Of a stretch of DNA of 64,000 bases, positions 25,154 through 33,774 are shown piece by piece; position 1 is the stretch's first letter; the number at the start of each line of letters is the position of its first letter. The stretch covers positions 1 through 64,000 of the forward strand of contig NZ_PKOJ01000007.1 of the NCBI RefSeq assembly GCF_002860325.1, given 5' to 3'. Source of the stretch: Neptunicoccus cionae. GTDB taxonomy: Bacteria; Pseudomonadota; Alphaproteobacteria; Rhodobacterales; Rhodobacteraceae. A model generated the notes under the pieces. The model was not told where the DNA came from. It searched no databases and saw only the letters and a list, made by a program, of their open reading frames with translations. Made by a program: the position numbers and the translations under genes.

Positions 25154-25954
25154 TCAGACAGAGAGCCTGATTTTCATGCCGTCAAAAGCCGGCGTAATGT
25201 GATCGGGGGTTTCCCCGCACAGGGTTTCATAATCCAGATCCACGTGCATATTGGTCAGCACCGCCTGTTTGGGCGCGGCCCGCTCGATCCAGTCGAGCGT
25301 TTGGGACAGGTGGGAATGGGTCGGATGGGGCTCACGGCGCAGGGCGTCCACGACCCAGCACTCCAGATCCGCTACCGCTTTCCAAGCGGTTTCGTTCATT
25401 GCAGAGACATCCGGCAGATAAGCCAGAATGTCATCAATGCGAAAGCCGTTTGCCTGAATCGGCCCGTGATCCACCAGAAACGGGGTGAAGGTGATCGCGC
25501 CGCCTTCGCCGTCAATGGTGACGGGGCCGGTCATGTCGTTCATTTCAAGGATCGGTTTGTAAAGCGTTCCTGGCACCTGTTCGAAAGTGTAACCAAAGCG
25601 CTGGCGCAGGGTGGTTTGCGTTGTCGCGTCGGCCCAGATCGGCAGACGCTTGCGCATGTTGAAAACGACCATACGCAAGTCGTCGATCCCGTGGGTGTGA
25701 TCGGCGTGGTCGTGGGTATAGATCACCGCATCCAGCGCGCTGACTTCGGCATCCAGAAGCTGGCGGCGCAAATCCGGAGAGGTATCAATCAGAACCGTCG
25801 TCGTGCCGGCATCCGTGATACGCTCCACCAGCATGGAACAGCGCTGTCGAGCGTTTTTCGGATTGGCCGGATCACAATCTCCCCAGTTGCCGCCGATCCG
25901 CGGCACGCCACCTGATGATCCGCAGCCCAGAATGGTAAAGATGTACTCTGCCAT
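25154..25954 (-). CDS. Metallo-beta-lactamase-fold hydrolase (PhnP-like)
   Basis: This 266-residue protein has the MBL metal-binding motif THDHADHTHGIDDL and further His and Asp ligands. The N-terminus LGCGSSGGVPRIGGNWG is typical of the PhnP/lipB-associated branch, which contains phosphodiesterases acting on small cyclic phosphates. The Rhodobacteraceae copy next to tatD has no proven substrate that I know of. Its ATG overlaps the tatD stop by one base (TGATG), so it is translationally coupled. Confidence 0.9.
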   Translation of the reverse strand: MAEYIFTILGCGSSGGVPRIGGNWGDCDPANPKNARQRCSMLVERITDAGTTTVLIDTSPDLRRQLLDAEVSALDAVIYTHDHADHTHGIDDLRMVVFNMRKRLPIWADATTQTTLRQRFGYTFEQVPGTLYKPILEMNDMTGPVTIDGEGGAITFTPFLVDHGPIQANGFRIDDILAYLPDVSAMNETAWKAVADLECWVVDALRREPHPTHSHLSQTLDWIERAAPKQAVLTNMHVDLDYETLCGETPDHITPAFDGMKIRLSV

Positions 25955-26754
25955 CAGGCAGCTGCCTTATAGAGTGCCGCCTTGCCAAACAGCCGATCGA
26001 AATTGGCGGTGGTTTGTGCGGCAAACTCTGCGTAGTCGAGCCCGAAGATCTCGGCTCCGGTCCGAGCCGTATTGGCGGTGTAGGCCGGCTCGTTCCGCTT
26101 GCCACGATAAGGCGTAGGCGCAAGATACGGAGCATCGGTTTCAACCAGCACCCGGTCGAGCGGCACAGCGGCGAAAATATCCCGCAATTCCTGACTTTTC
26201 TTGAAGGTCGCGATGCCGCTCATCGACAGGTAAAACCCCAGATCAAGGGCGGCTTTGGCCAGTTCCATACCGGAAGAAAAGCAGTGCATCACGCAGCTGT
26301 AGGCGCCGTTGCGGTATTCTTCGGTCAGGATGCGGGCCATATCGTCATCCGCTGCGCGGGCATGGATGATCAGGGGCAGTCCGGTTTCCCGCGCCGCAGC
26401 AATATGGTTGCGCAGGCTGTCTTTCTGAATCTGTGCCGTATCCGCCGTATAATGATAATCCAGTCCGGTTTCCCCGATCCCGACCATTTTGGGGTGGCGG
26501 GTCAGTTCAATCAGACGTTCTGTCGGGACGAGATCGTAATCTGCCGCGCTCATCGGGTGGATACCGGCGGCATAAAACACAGAGTCATAGGCTTCGGCAA
26601 TCCCGCGTACGGTTGGTTCGTTCTCCAGCTTGGTGCAGATCGTGACCATTCGTGTTACACCTGCATCATGGGCGCGTTTGATAATTTCGTCTCGTTCGCC
26701 GTCGAAATCCGGAAAATCCAGATGGCAATGGCTGTCTACAATCTGTGGTGTCAT
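25954..26754 (-). CDS. tatD: TatD family metal-dependent deoxyribonuclease
   Basis: This 266-residue TIM-barrel hydrolase begins with DSHCHLDFPDF (first metal site) and has GETGLDYHY, IIHARAADDD, VMHCFSSG and VETDAPYLAPTPYRG. These are the conserved metal-binding blocks of TatD/YcfH enzymes, which act as 3'-5' DNA or RNA exonucleases or in DNA quality control. It sits between holB (23 bases upstream) and the MBL-fold hydrolase. Confidence 0.94.
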   Translation of the reverse strand: MTPQIVDSHCHLDFPDFDGERDEIIKRAHDAGVTRMVTICTKLENEPTVRGIAEAYDSVFYAAGIHPMSAADYDLVPTERLIELTRHPKMVGIGETGLDYHYTADTAQIQKDSLRNHIAAARETGLPLIIHARAADDDMARILTEEYRNGAYSCVMHCFSSGMELAKAALDLGFYLSMSGIATFKKSQELRDIFAAVPLDRVLVETDAPYLAPTPYRGKRNEPAYTANTARTGAEIFGLDYAEFAAQTTANFDRLFGKAALYKAAA

Positions 26755-26777
26755 GTGATCTGCCTACTGGCGCGCGA

Positions 26778-27908
26778 TCAAAGGCGCGCCGCTTCGTCAA
26801 GTTTTAGCAACATATCAAGGATCACGCCGGAGGGGTCAAGGTTAACCGCACGGGCATGACCGACACGGGCCGATAACTCTTGTGCAAGATTGGCCCATTT
26901 GCGGGCAGCAGCGCTGTTTGGGGCCAGTTTGGCCAGCATCCGTGCCTCATGAGGAGCGGCTTCAGTCCAGACGGCCGGTTGCAGGGCGCCATACCGCGCC
27001 AGTCTGGTCAAGAGAAGGTCGATCAGCAGAACAGTGATGTCGTAGTTTTCCGCATTGGCAGCACCTCCGCATTTCTCGGCAATGGCTGTAGCCTGACCAC
27101 GATCAAGTCCGGGTGCCTGTTCCATGAGGGCCACTAGTGCACTGTATCGTTGTGCACCGTCCCCGTGGGCCAGCCGCAGTGCCGCGCCAACAGACCCGCC
27201 GGAAAGTTCGGCAAGCGCCGGATCGCTGCCAATTTCCAGACCAGCGGCCATCAGAGCGTCGGACTGATCTTGGGGCGAAAGGGCCGTGCAGCGCAGGTCG
27301 CGGCAGCGGGACCGGATTGTGGGCAACAGGCGGGCGGGCTGGTGGCTAACCAGCAGCAGAACTGTCTTTTCGGGTGGTTCTTCTAGGATTTTAAGAAGTG
27401 CATTGGCAGCGCTGACATTCATCAGGTCAATGTCGTCCACAATCGCCACGCGCCAGCCGCCATCCGCCGCGGAGAGCGCGAAGAAGCTTTTAAGCTTGCG
27501 CACCTCATCGACGGTAATCTCTTTCTTCAAACGCGGTGGCTTGGCCTTGTCGTCCCAAGGGCGGCGGCACAAAAACAGGCGCGGCTCGCCCAAGGACATG
27601 GCACGGCGCACGGCCGGATGGTTCGGGTCCGCATCAAGACTTTCGGGTGGAGGAGGGGCGCCGAACATGCCGCCGTCATCTTCCGGCTGGGCCAGCAGGA
27701 ATTTTGCAATCCGCCATGCCAGCGTTGCCTTACCTACGCCGCGCGGTCCGGTCAGCATCCACGCATGGTGCATCCGCCCGCCGTTATAGGCCGAAAGGAA
27801 AGCTGCCTCGGCCTGAGCCTGTCCAACCAGAATACCGGTCTCCCGCGGGTGAGGGGCACCCTCGGCGCGATCCGGTTCGGGGATTTCCTCGGCCGTTATG
27901 ACAGCCAT
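26778..27908 (-). CDS. holB: DNA polymerase III subunit delta'
   Basis: This 376-residue clamp-loader subunit has the AAA+ fold: MLTGPRGVGKATLAWRIAKF (P-loop with GKA in place of GKS/T, as is usual for the non-hydrolysing delta'), DDIDLMNVSAANALLKILEEPP, and the SRC motif in RSRCRDL. Delta' works with delta and tau/gamma to load the beta clamp. The 5' end overlaps tmk by 13 bases, the classic tmk-holB arrangement. Confidence 0.95.
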   Translation of the reverse strand: MAVITAEEIPEPDRAEGAPHPRETGILVGQAQAEAAFLSAYNGGRMHHAWMLTGPRGVGKATLAWRIAKFLLAQPEDDGGMFGAPPPPESLDADPNHPAVRRAMSLGEPRLFLCRRPWDDKAKPPRLKKEITVDEVRKLKSFFALSAADGGWRVAIVDDIDLMNVSAANALLKILEEPPEKTVLLLVSHQPARLLPTIRSRCRDLRCTALSPQDQSDALMAAGLEIGSDPALAELSGGSVGAALRLAHGDGAQRYSALVALMEQAPGLDRGQATAIAEKCGGAANAENYDITVLLIDLLLTRLARYGALQPAVWTEAAPHEARMLAKLAPNSAAARKWANLAQELSARVGHARAVNLDPSGVILDMLLKLDEAARL

Positions 27909-28519
27909 TGTTCAACCACGGTCTGGATTTCACCGGATACGGATGCGGGGGACTGGTTCCCGTCAATCACATGGCAGCGGTCGGGAAACTGTTTCGCAAG
28001 CCCGAGAAACCCTTCACGCAGCTTCTCCTGAAATCCAAGGCCCATATCTTCAAAACGGTCCTCACCGGAATGCCGCGCCAGTCCGCGCCCGAGCGCGATT
28101 TCAGGGTCCATATCGATGATGAAAGTCAGGTCGGGTTCCTTTGCAATCATCAGATCGTGGAGGCGGTCCACTGTCGTGCGCAATTCCGCCCGCGCCGCAC
28201 CCTGATAAACGCGGGTGCTGTCCGCGAACCTGTCGCAGATCACCACTTGATCTGCTTCAAGGGCTGGACGGATGGTGCGCTCCAGATGATCGCGGCGGGC
28301 AGCCGTGAACAGCAGGATTTCGGTTTCGGGGGACCAGCGGTTCGGGTCTCCTTCCACCAGAAGGCGGCGGATATCTTCGGCCCCTTCGGAACCGCCCGGC
28401 TCGCGGGTGTGTAGCACATCCTGGCCGTAATCCCGCAACAAAGTTGCCAGAAGGCGCGACTGGGTGGTTTTGCCGGACCCGTCAATGCCTTCAAATGTAA
28501 TAAAAAATCCGCCCTTCAC
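27896..28519 (-). CDS. tmk: Thymidylate kinase
   Basis: This 207-residue enzyme phosphorylates dTMP to dTDP. It shows the P-loop EGIDGSGKTTQSRLL, the DR[Y/F] motif in ICDRFADSTRVYQGA, and the LTFIIDMDPEIALGR block. The start is GTG at 28519, directly after the carboxypeptidase TAA, so translation is coupled. holB overlaps its 3' end. Confidence 0.96.
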   Translation of the reverse strand: MKGGFFITFEGIDGSGKTTQSRLLATLLRDYGQDVLHTREPGGSEGAEDIRRLLVEGDPNRWSPETEILLFTAARRDHLERTIRPALEADQVVICDRFADSTRVYQGAARAELRTTVDRLHDLMIAKEPDLTFIIDMDPEIALGRGLARHSGEDRFEDMGLGFQEKLREGFLGLAKQFPDRCHVIDGNQSPASVSGEIQTVVEQWLS

Positions 28520-29647
28520 TTACCGCAAAGCCCCTTGGAGCTTTTGAGCGGAAACTTTCAGACGTTTCATCAATCCGGCATATTGCACGTCGCTGGAGGC
28601 ATAAACAGGGTACCTTTGGGACGGAAGGTCCGGAATTTCGATATTCAACACGCCCAATTCAGTTCCTTTGGCAATCGGCGCCTGAATAGGCCCCTCGTAT
28701 GTGACGCTCATTTTGATTTCGTCACGGGAGGAATAGGGGATCAATGCGGAAATGTCATCTGCAACTTCCAGCCCGACAGTCGTCTCTGCGCCCAACCAGA
28801 CTTCTGCTTGGGCGACGTTCTTTCCCGCTTTGAGAAGGGTCTCCTGTGTAAATTGCCGGAAGGCCCAGTTCATCAGACGCTCGGCCTCGCGGGCGCGTTC
28901 ATCTGCAGTGTTCAGCCCCGAGATCATCAGGATCACGCGACGGTCGTCCTGACGGGCGGTGCCGACAAGCCCGTAACCTGCCTCTTCGGTATGGCCTGTC
29001 TTCAAGCCGTCCGCTCCGATACCCTTGTCCAGCAGCGGATTGCGGTTCTTTTGGGTGATATTGGCCCAAGTGAAGGACTCTTCGGCAAAATAGCCGTAAT
29101 ATTCCGGAAATTGGGTCATCAGGCGATTGGCCAGCGTGACCAGATCCCGCGCGCTCATCCGGTGGTTGGGATCGGGCCAGCCCGTCGCATTGGCAAAGGT
29201 GCTTTCGTTCATTCCGAGTTTTCGTGCACGCGCGGTCATGATCCGTGCAAAATCCGCTTCGGAGCCCGCGAGATTTTCAGCAACCACGATACAGGCATCA
29301 TTGCCGGATTGCACAATGATACCGCGGATCAGGTTCTCGACGGTAATCCGGTCGCCCTGTTTGACGAACATCTTGGAGCCGCCCTTTTGGGACGCTTTTT
29401 GCGACACGGTAAATTCGGTATCGAGATTCACGCGCCCGTCCTGCAAGGCCTCGAACAGCATGTTGAGTGTCATCAGTTTGGACATGGAAGCCGGTGGGAT
29501 CGGGATATCCGCTTCTTTTGCCAAAAGCACAGTGCCGCTGGCCTGGTCCAGCACCAGTGCCGAACTTGCAATTGTGTCAAAGGCCGAGACGGGCAGGGTG
29601 GTGGCCAGCCAGATAGCTGCCGCGCGTAGTAGGAATTTAGGTCGCAT
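28520..29647 (-). CDS. D-alanyl-D-alanine carboxypeptidase (low-molecular-weight PBP)
   Basis: This protein of about 375 residues belongs to the PBP5/6 family, which trims the terminal D-Ala of peptidoglycan pentapeptides in the periplasm. ATG 29647 starts a clear signal peptide (RPKFLLRAAAIWLATTLPVSA) and has GGAG about 8 bases upstream; an ATG 13 codons earlier is less likely. Active-site motifs are SxxK in PPASMSKLMTL, SxN in QSGNDAC and KTG in DGLKTGHTEEAG. A C-terminal beta domain follows, ending in an amphipathic stretch that could be the membrane anchor. It precedes tmk with no gap. Confidence 0.94.
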   Translation of the reverse strand: MRPKFLLRAAAIWLATTLPVSAFDTIASSALVLDQASGTVLLAKEADIPIPPASMSKLMTLNMLFEALQDGRVNLDTEFTVSQKASQKGGSKMFVKQGDRITVENLIRGIIVQSGNDACIVVAENLAGSEADFARIMTARARKLGMNESTFANATGWPDPNHRMSARDLVTLANRLMTQFPEYYGYFAEESFTWANITQKNRNPLLDKGIGADGLKTGHTEEAGYGLVGTARQDDRRVILMISGLNTADERAREAERLMNWAFRQFTQETLLKAGKNVAQAEVWLGAETTVGLEVADDISALIPYSSRDEIKMSVTYEGPIQAPIAKGTELGVLNIEIPDLPSQRYPVYASSDVQYAGLMKRLKVSAQKLQGALR

Positions 29648-29769
29648 GCCGCGCTCCGTTGGAACGAAACAGATGGGAAGCCCCATCCCTGTAGTCAGGG
29701 AACGGGGATCAGTACTGTTCGGGGTTACATTGTCTTATCGCTTAACGCTGCCATCCATTCCGGAAGACG

Positions 29770-30678
29770 TCAACCTGACACCATGTAGGCATCGGCGAAC
29801 CCTTGCCCTTTTACCATGTTGAGCAGCTGGCGCTGTTCACTGGCAGAGCTTGCCGGACCGGCGAGAACCCGCCAGAAGGCCTTGCCATTGGTGGTGGACT
29901 TAACGATCTTCGCCGGAACGCCATTCTTTTTCAGACGGTCCACATTGGCCTTGGCATTCGACTCGACGCTGAAAAATCCGATTTGTGCGTATTTTGCACC
30001 CTTTACAGAATTCGGGGCGGCGGCCGGTTTGGCTGCTGGTTTCGGCTTGGTTTCTGCCGCTTGAACGGATGCACGGGCCTTGGCTGCAAGATCATCCTCA
30101 GCTGGCGCATCCAGCGCTACAGCTGTGACGTTCTCTGTAACGTTGCTTTCAACGTCCGCATCCATTTCTGCATTTTCGTCGATGGTTTCCTTGCGCAATG
30201 CAGTGACGCGCAGCTTGGTCGGAGAACCTGCCTGAACACCAAGGGCAGCAGCTGCCTCGGAAGACAGTTGCAGGTTCGGGCCCGGATTGTCCCGTTCCCG
30301 GCGGAACAGGGCGCCAACGACAAATTTACCATTGCTTTCGTTGCGAATGATGACCCGTTCGGGCTGTTTGCTGTCAGGGTGTGCGATCCAGACACCACCA
30401 AGTGAAGGGCGGCCATCCCACAAGGCGTTTTCGTTCTTTTCGAAGACTTCTGGGGCTTCAACGTCGCGTTCGACCAGTTTAATCGGTTTGCCCGAACCCG
30501 GTGTGACCTCTGCTAAGGCTTCGGTTGCTTCCGCGTCTTTCTTGCCAAACCCGAGGTTCATTCCCTCAAATCCGCCATCCTCACAGCCTGCAAGGGCTAC
30601 GCCTGCCAGCAGTGCGAAAACCAGTTTGCTTTTGGATGAAGAAAAATTACCGTTGCTCATGTTGCCTGTCCAGATCAT
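29770..30678 (-). CDS. SPOR-domain lipoprotein
   Basis: About 302 residues from ATG 30678, which has AAGGAG 9 bases upstream; a further ATG six codons later is possible. A lipoprotein signal (LLAGVALAGC) gives a lipidated Cys. The middle (about 70-180) contains WIAHPDSKQPERVIIRN and a double-psi-like RRERDNPGPNLQLSSEAA segment that resembles a D/L-transpeptidase- or RlpA-like fold. The last 75 residues are a SPOR domain (KYAQIGFFSVESNAKANVDR) that binds denuded septal peptidoglycan. It leads the operon with the carboxypeptidase, so a role in septal cell-wall remodelling is likely. Confidence 0.88.
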   Translation of the reverse strand: MIWTGNMSNGNFSSSKSKLVFALLAGVALAGCEDGGFEGMNLGFGKKDAEATEALAEVTPGSGKPIKLVERDVEAPEVFEKNENALWDGRPSLGGVWIAHPDSKQPERVIIRNESNGKFVVGALFRRERDNPGPNLQLSSEAAAALGVQAGSPTKLRVTALRKETIDENAEMDADVESNVTENVTAVALDAPAEDDLAAKARASVQAAETKPKPAAKPAAAPNSVKGAKYAQIGFFSVESNAKANVDRLKKNGVPAKIVKSTTNGKAFWRVLAGPASSASEQRQLLNMVKGQGFADAYMVSG

Positions 30679-30940
30679 CTTGCCTGTCTCCTTGGTCGCG
30701 GAATCTGCTTCACCGATCTGGCGCCGGTTCAAAGTCAAACACCGCGTTAATGTTCCGCCTCATCCCGCTGTGTCGCGGGTTTTGATCATACCCTAACCAT
30801 AAAGCACTTTGTTATGGAAGCCTGTTAATCCCCGGACGCCCAGAAACCAGCAGCCTGTTGCCGAGAAAAAAATGGGCTTGCAGTTTGGCGCGCGCGCAAT
30901 TACGAAACCCAAGCACGCGACATGCAGGCACCCGAAAAGC

Positions 30941-31028
30941 GGAGAGGTGGCAGAGTGGTCGAATGCGGCGGTCTTGAAAACCGTTGAGGTGAGAGCCTCC
31001 CAGGGTTCGAATCCCTGTCTCTCCGCCA
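30941..31028 (+). tRNA. tRNA-Ser (anticodon UGA)
   Basis: The cloverleaf is complete: acceptor GGAGAGG with CTCTCC and discriminator G; D-arm around AGTGGTCGAA; anticodon loop CTTGAAA with TGA at 30975-30977; a long class II variable arm (GAGG TGAGAG CCTC); T-arm CAGGG TTCGAAT CCCTG; encoded CCA at 31026-31028. It reads UCA and other UCN codons. No terminator is obvious right after it. Confidence 0.98.
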
Positions 31029-31287
31029 GCCTGACAATGGTGTATCTTTCACAAAATAACCTATAGTTGTGCAAAATTCCCGCAGGGGTTGAATCGCCCA
31101 AACTCGCACTTTTCGGGCCGATTTTGACAGAAAATTGAGCGAAATTTACCGAAAATTGCTGTTTCTAGAAGTTGAGATTTTAGGACGCTGCCCGATTTCC
31201 GTCCTTTTTTGGCCCAAATTGGAACTTACCAAAACCCTACGACAAGAAAGAAAAACGACACCGCATACCGAATCCCAAGGACAGTTT

Positions 31288-32514
31288 ATGTTTGCCAATC
31301 CTTCCAATAGGCCTTTCTACTCCTATGTGCTTACACAATCCGCCCTTGTTCTGATCGTTCTTGCAGCCTCTTACCTGCTGACGTTTCTTGCTTACGAACA
31401 TTTCGGCCTGCAAATCGACCGGCTTTTGCTGTCTTTCGGGCTTGTCCTTGTGACCCAATTGCCTGTGGCAGCGATGTACGCCCGCAGCGAAGGTCAGGAG
31501 GTTGACGGGAACCGGGGTTGGGCGCTTGCCTTTATTTTTGTTGCGGTCACTTTTGCCGGAGAGGCTGCCTTGCAACTGGCCAGCGGGCACCTTCTGGATA
31601 CTTGGGAACAGTTCAACGGCTTGGCGGCATCAGCCCGATTTGACACATTGGTAACCGCCGTCTGCGGCCTGTTGGCTGCGGTTCTGCTCTTCGTTACTTT
31701 TTCAAAGATTGTCTTCCGGCTGGCTGTCGCATGCCATTTGCGCCAGTATGCAAAAATTGCCACTCTTGCTGAAGAAACAGCTGAAGAAATTGCTGACTCT
31801 GCCGGAACGGAGGACCGTGCGCGCAACCTTCACCGCCCCAAAGTCTCACAGGATTTTTCCGAATTCTTCCGGCGTGAACTGATTGGCGCGAATATCGGAA
31901 TTTTCGGGTTGTCTCTGGTGGTCTTCGGGCCGGAGTTTATGACTATTCTGAAGCTTAGTATTCCGGCGTCGCTGGTGTTTTCGGTTATCTGCGTGGCAAA
32001 CCGTCTGGCGCGGTCTGAAACCCGTACGTCACTTTCGGCCCGTAGTTTGCACATTTCCTTACAGATGCTGCCACTGACCGTGACTTGCCTGATCCTGTTG
32101 GCACTGGGCGAGCTTTACAGAGATTATACCGCTACTCTGGCTGTGAACGCTACGCCCTACGAATTTGCCAGCGCTGCGGCCAGCGGTCTGGCTCATAACT
32201 CCAACGTTCTGTGGAGCGTCATCGTTGATCTTGGCATGATTTTTGCCTTGTCGATTGCTGCCAACACCTTGTTGCTGGTCCTGTTTACAAAACTGATCCG
32301 CCCCGTGGTGCGCCGCGCAATTCCGGCGGCTGTCACTGCGCGTGTAGATACGCCTCGCACCACTCCTGAAAGCCGTCTGGCACAGATGCCAGTGGCTCCG
32401 GATACTGTCGGATTTGTTAAGGGCCGCGATGTTGCAGCAACCTTGAAACATCGTGAGACCTCTACAAAACGTCCCAAACTTCTGTTGCAGCTCAATCAGG
32501 AATCCGCTGCCTGA
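31288..32514 (+). CDS. Multi-pass membrane protein of unknown function
   Basis: This protein of 408 residues starts at ATG 31288, with AAGGA 7 bases upstream. I see about eight hydrophobic segments in two groups: residues about 10-100 plus 125-150 (FYSYVLTQSALVLIVLAASY, LLLSFGLVLVTQLPVAAMY) and about 205-345 (ANIGIFGLSLVVFGPEFM, and a later MLPLTVTCLILLALGEL). A soluble acidic stretch near 150-200 lies between them. The C-terminal 70 residues are basic and soluble. It matches no family I can name, and neither motifs nor neighbours (tRNA-Ser upstream, a cytochrome c downstream) give its job. Confidence 0.7.
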   Translation: MFANPSNRPFYSYVLTQSALVLIVLAASYLLTFLAYEHFGLQIDRLLLSFGLVLVTQLPVAAMYARSEGQEVDGNRGWALAFIFVAVTFAGEAALQLASGHLLDTWEQFNGLAASARFDTLVTAVCGLLAAVLLFVTFSKIVFRLAVACHLRQYAKIATLAEETAEEIADSAGTEDRARNLHRPKVSQDFSEFFRRELIGANIGIFGLSLVVFGPEFMTILKLSIPASLVFSVICVANRLARSETRTSLSARSLHISLQMLPLTVTCLILLALGELYRDYTATLAVNATPYEFASAAASGLAHNSNVLWSVIVDLGMIFALSIAANTLLLVLFTKLIRPVVRRAIPAAVTARVDTPRTTPESRLAQMPVAPDTVGFVKGRDVAATLKHRETSTKRPKLLLQLNQESAA

Positions 32515-32661
32515 CGCAGGGTCGAGCCTGTAATGCAGAGGTTGCGGGTACAGCCGGTCTCCTGCGGCAGAATAGCCCCAAGCGTTTTTTGTCTCTAGCC
32601 CCGCACCGGTGGAATGCTAGGTTCGGTTTAAGGTTAGCCGATCAGGGGAAAGGATATTCTG

Positions 32662-33117
32662 ATGAAGTCAAACCGTATCTGGGGTGTTGCCACCACCGCA
32701 AGCATCCTCCTTAGCTTGGGCGGGATTGCAGTAGCCGAAGAAACAACCGCAACGACGCAGACTGGAACAGCGACCGTCGCCGCAGAGTCCGAAGTCGCGA
32801 AAGTGGTGATTGATGGTGACGCGAAAAAGGGCAAGCGGGTTTTTAACAAGTGTAAAGCTTGTCACAAGCTTGAGGCCGGTAAGAACGGCGTCGGACCCTC
32901 ACTGGCTGGATTGTTCGGCCGCCCGGCGGCAGAAGTGGAAGGGTTCCGGTACTCGGATGCGATGATCAATTCGGGGATCGTCTGGACACCTGAAACCCTG
33001 ACGCAATATCTTCACAAACCGAAGGATTTCGTGCCCGGAACCAAAATGACCTTTGCCGGTTTGAAAAAGGACAAGGACATTAACGATTTGCTCGCCTATC
33101 TGGCAGAGGAATTGTAG
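32662..33117 (+). CDS. Periplasmic class I c-type cytochrome
   Basis: This 151-residue protein has a signal peptide (cleavage near GIAVAEE), a Thr/Ala-rich linker, and a single-haem class I cytochrome domain. The haem site is CKACH, followed by GVGPSLAGLFGRPA, and the axial Met is in PGTKMTFAG. Length and pattern fit the cytochrome c2/c550 group that carries electrons between the bc1 complex and oxidases. The terminator 43 bases downstream suggests a single-gene transcript. Confidence 0.92.
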   Translation: MKSNRIWGVATTASILLSLGGIAVAEETTATTQTGTATVAAESEVAKVVIDGDAKKGKRVFNKCKACHKLEAGKNGVGPSLAGLFGRPAAEVEGFRYSDAMINSGIVWTPETLTQYLHKPKDFVPGTKMTFAGLKKDKDINDLLAYLAEEL

Positions 33118-33159
33118 GACTGAACGTCAGGCACCGTGATGTATCGCTTATGATCTGAA

Positions 33160-33199
33160 ACAAAACAGCCGCCGGAAGAATATCCGGCGGCTGTTTTGT
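33160..33199. terminator. Bidirectional intrinsic terminator
   Basis: A long stem runs from ACAAAACAGCCGCCGGA (33160-33176) to TCCGGCGGCTGTTTTGT (33183-33199) with a 6-base loop. T-runs flank it on both strands, so it ends both the + strand cytochrome gene and the - strand bactofilin gene. Confidence 0.9.
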
Positions 33200-33249
33200 A
33201 GTTGGAAAGAGGCAAAGCATTGCCTCTGCGCACATATAGGAACGTGCGA

Positions 33250-33774
33250 TTAGCCGTTGTTTGGCGTGCTTGCCGCAGGTTTGGCCGCAGCAGCGCTACC
33301 AGCGTTAAGCGGATCTTCCTGACGCTGTACGGACCCTTCGAAGTGGGCGCCGCTCTCGATGGCGATTGTCTTGTGGATGATGTCACCCTCAACCCGTGCG
33401 GATGAAGTCAGACGTACTTTCAAACCGCGTACACGTCCGATCACACGACCGTTGACAACGACATCGTCAGCCATGATCTCACCTTCAACGGTGGCGCCTT
33501 CGCCAACAGTCAGCAGATGGGCGCGGATGTCGCCTTTGATCTTGCCTTCGATCTGAATGTCGCCAGTCGTTTGCAGGTTGCCTGTGATCGTCAGATCGGA
33601 AGACAGGGACGAGGCCGGAGGTTTGGCCTTTGGCGGCGTAGAAGGTGCAGAAGCCGGTGTTGGCGGCGTTGCTGGCTTGGAAGGGGGCGAGGCAGGGGCC
33701 GCACCGGAGGGTTTGTTCGCTTCTGCCGAGGGGGCCGGCTTGTTGGTCTCACTGATTTTGCTTTTAGAAAACAT
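33250..33774 (-). CDS. Bactofilin (polymer-forming cytoskeletal protein)
   Basis: This 174-residue protein has a Pro/Ala-rich N-terminus of about 55 residues, a bactofilin beta-helix core (about 60-150: ITGNLQTTGDIQIEGKIKGD, GATVEGEIMADDVVVNGRVI) and a short tail. Bactofilins polymerise into membrane-bound filaments that localise cell-wall enzymes. Its 5' end overlaps the M23 peptidase gene by 11 bases, the conserved bactofilin/peptidase pair. Confidence 0.94.
   Translation of the reverse strand: MFSKSKISETNKPAPSAEANKPSGAAPASPPSKPATPPTPASAPSTPPKAKPPASSLSSDLTITGNLQTTGDIQIEGKIKGDIRAHLLTVGEGATVEGEIMADDVVVNGRVIGRVRGLKVRLTSSARVEGDIIHKTIAIESGAHFEGSVQRQEDPLNAGSAAAAKPAASTPNNG

Noticed and set aside
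30793-31109. Short frames overlapping the tRNA-Ser gene
   Set aside because: They cross a complete tRNA and show the T-arm-derived peptide typical of false ORFs over tRNAs.
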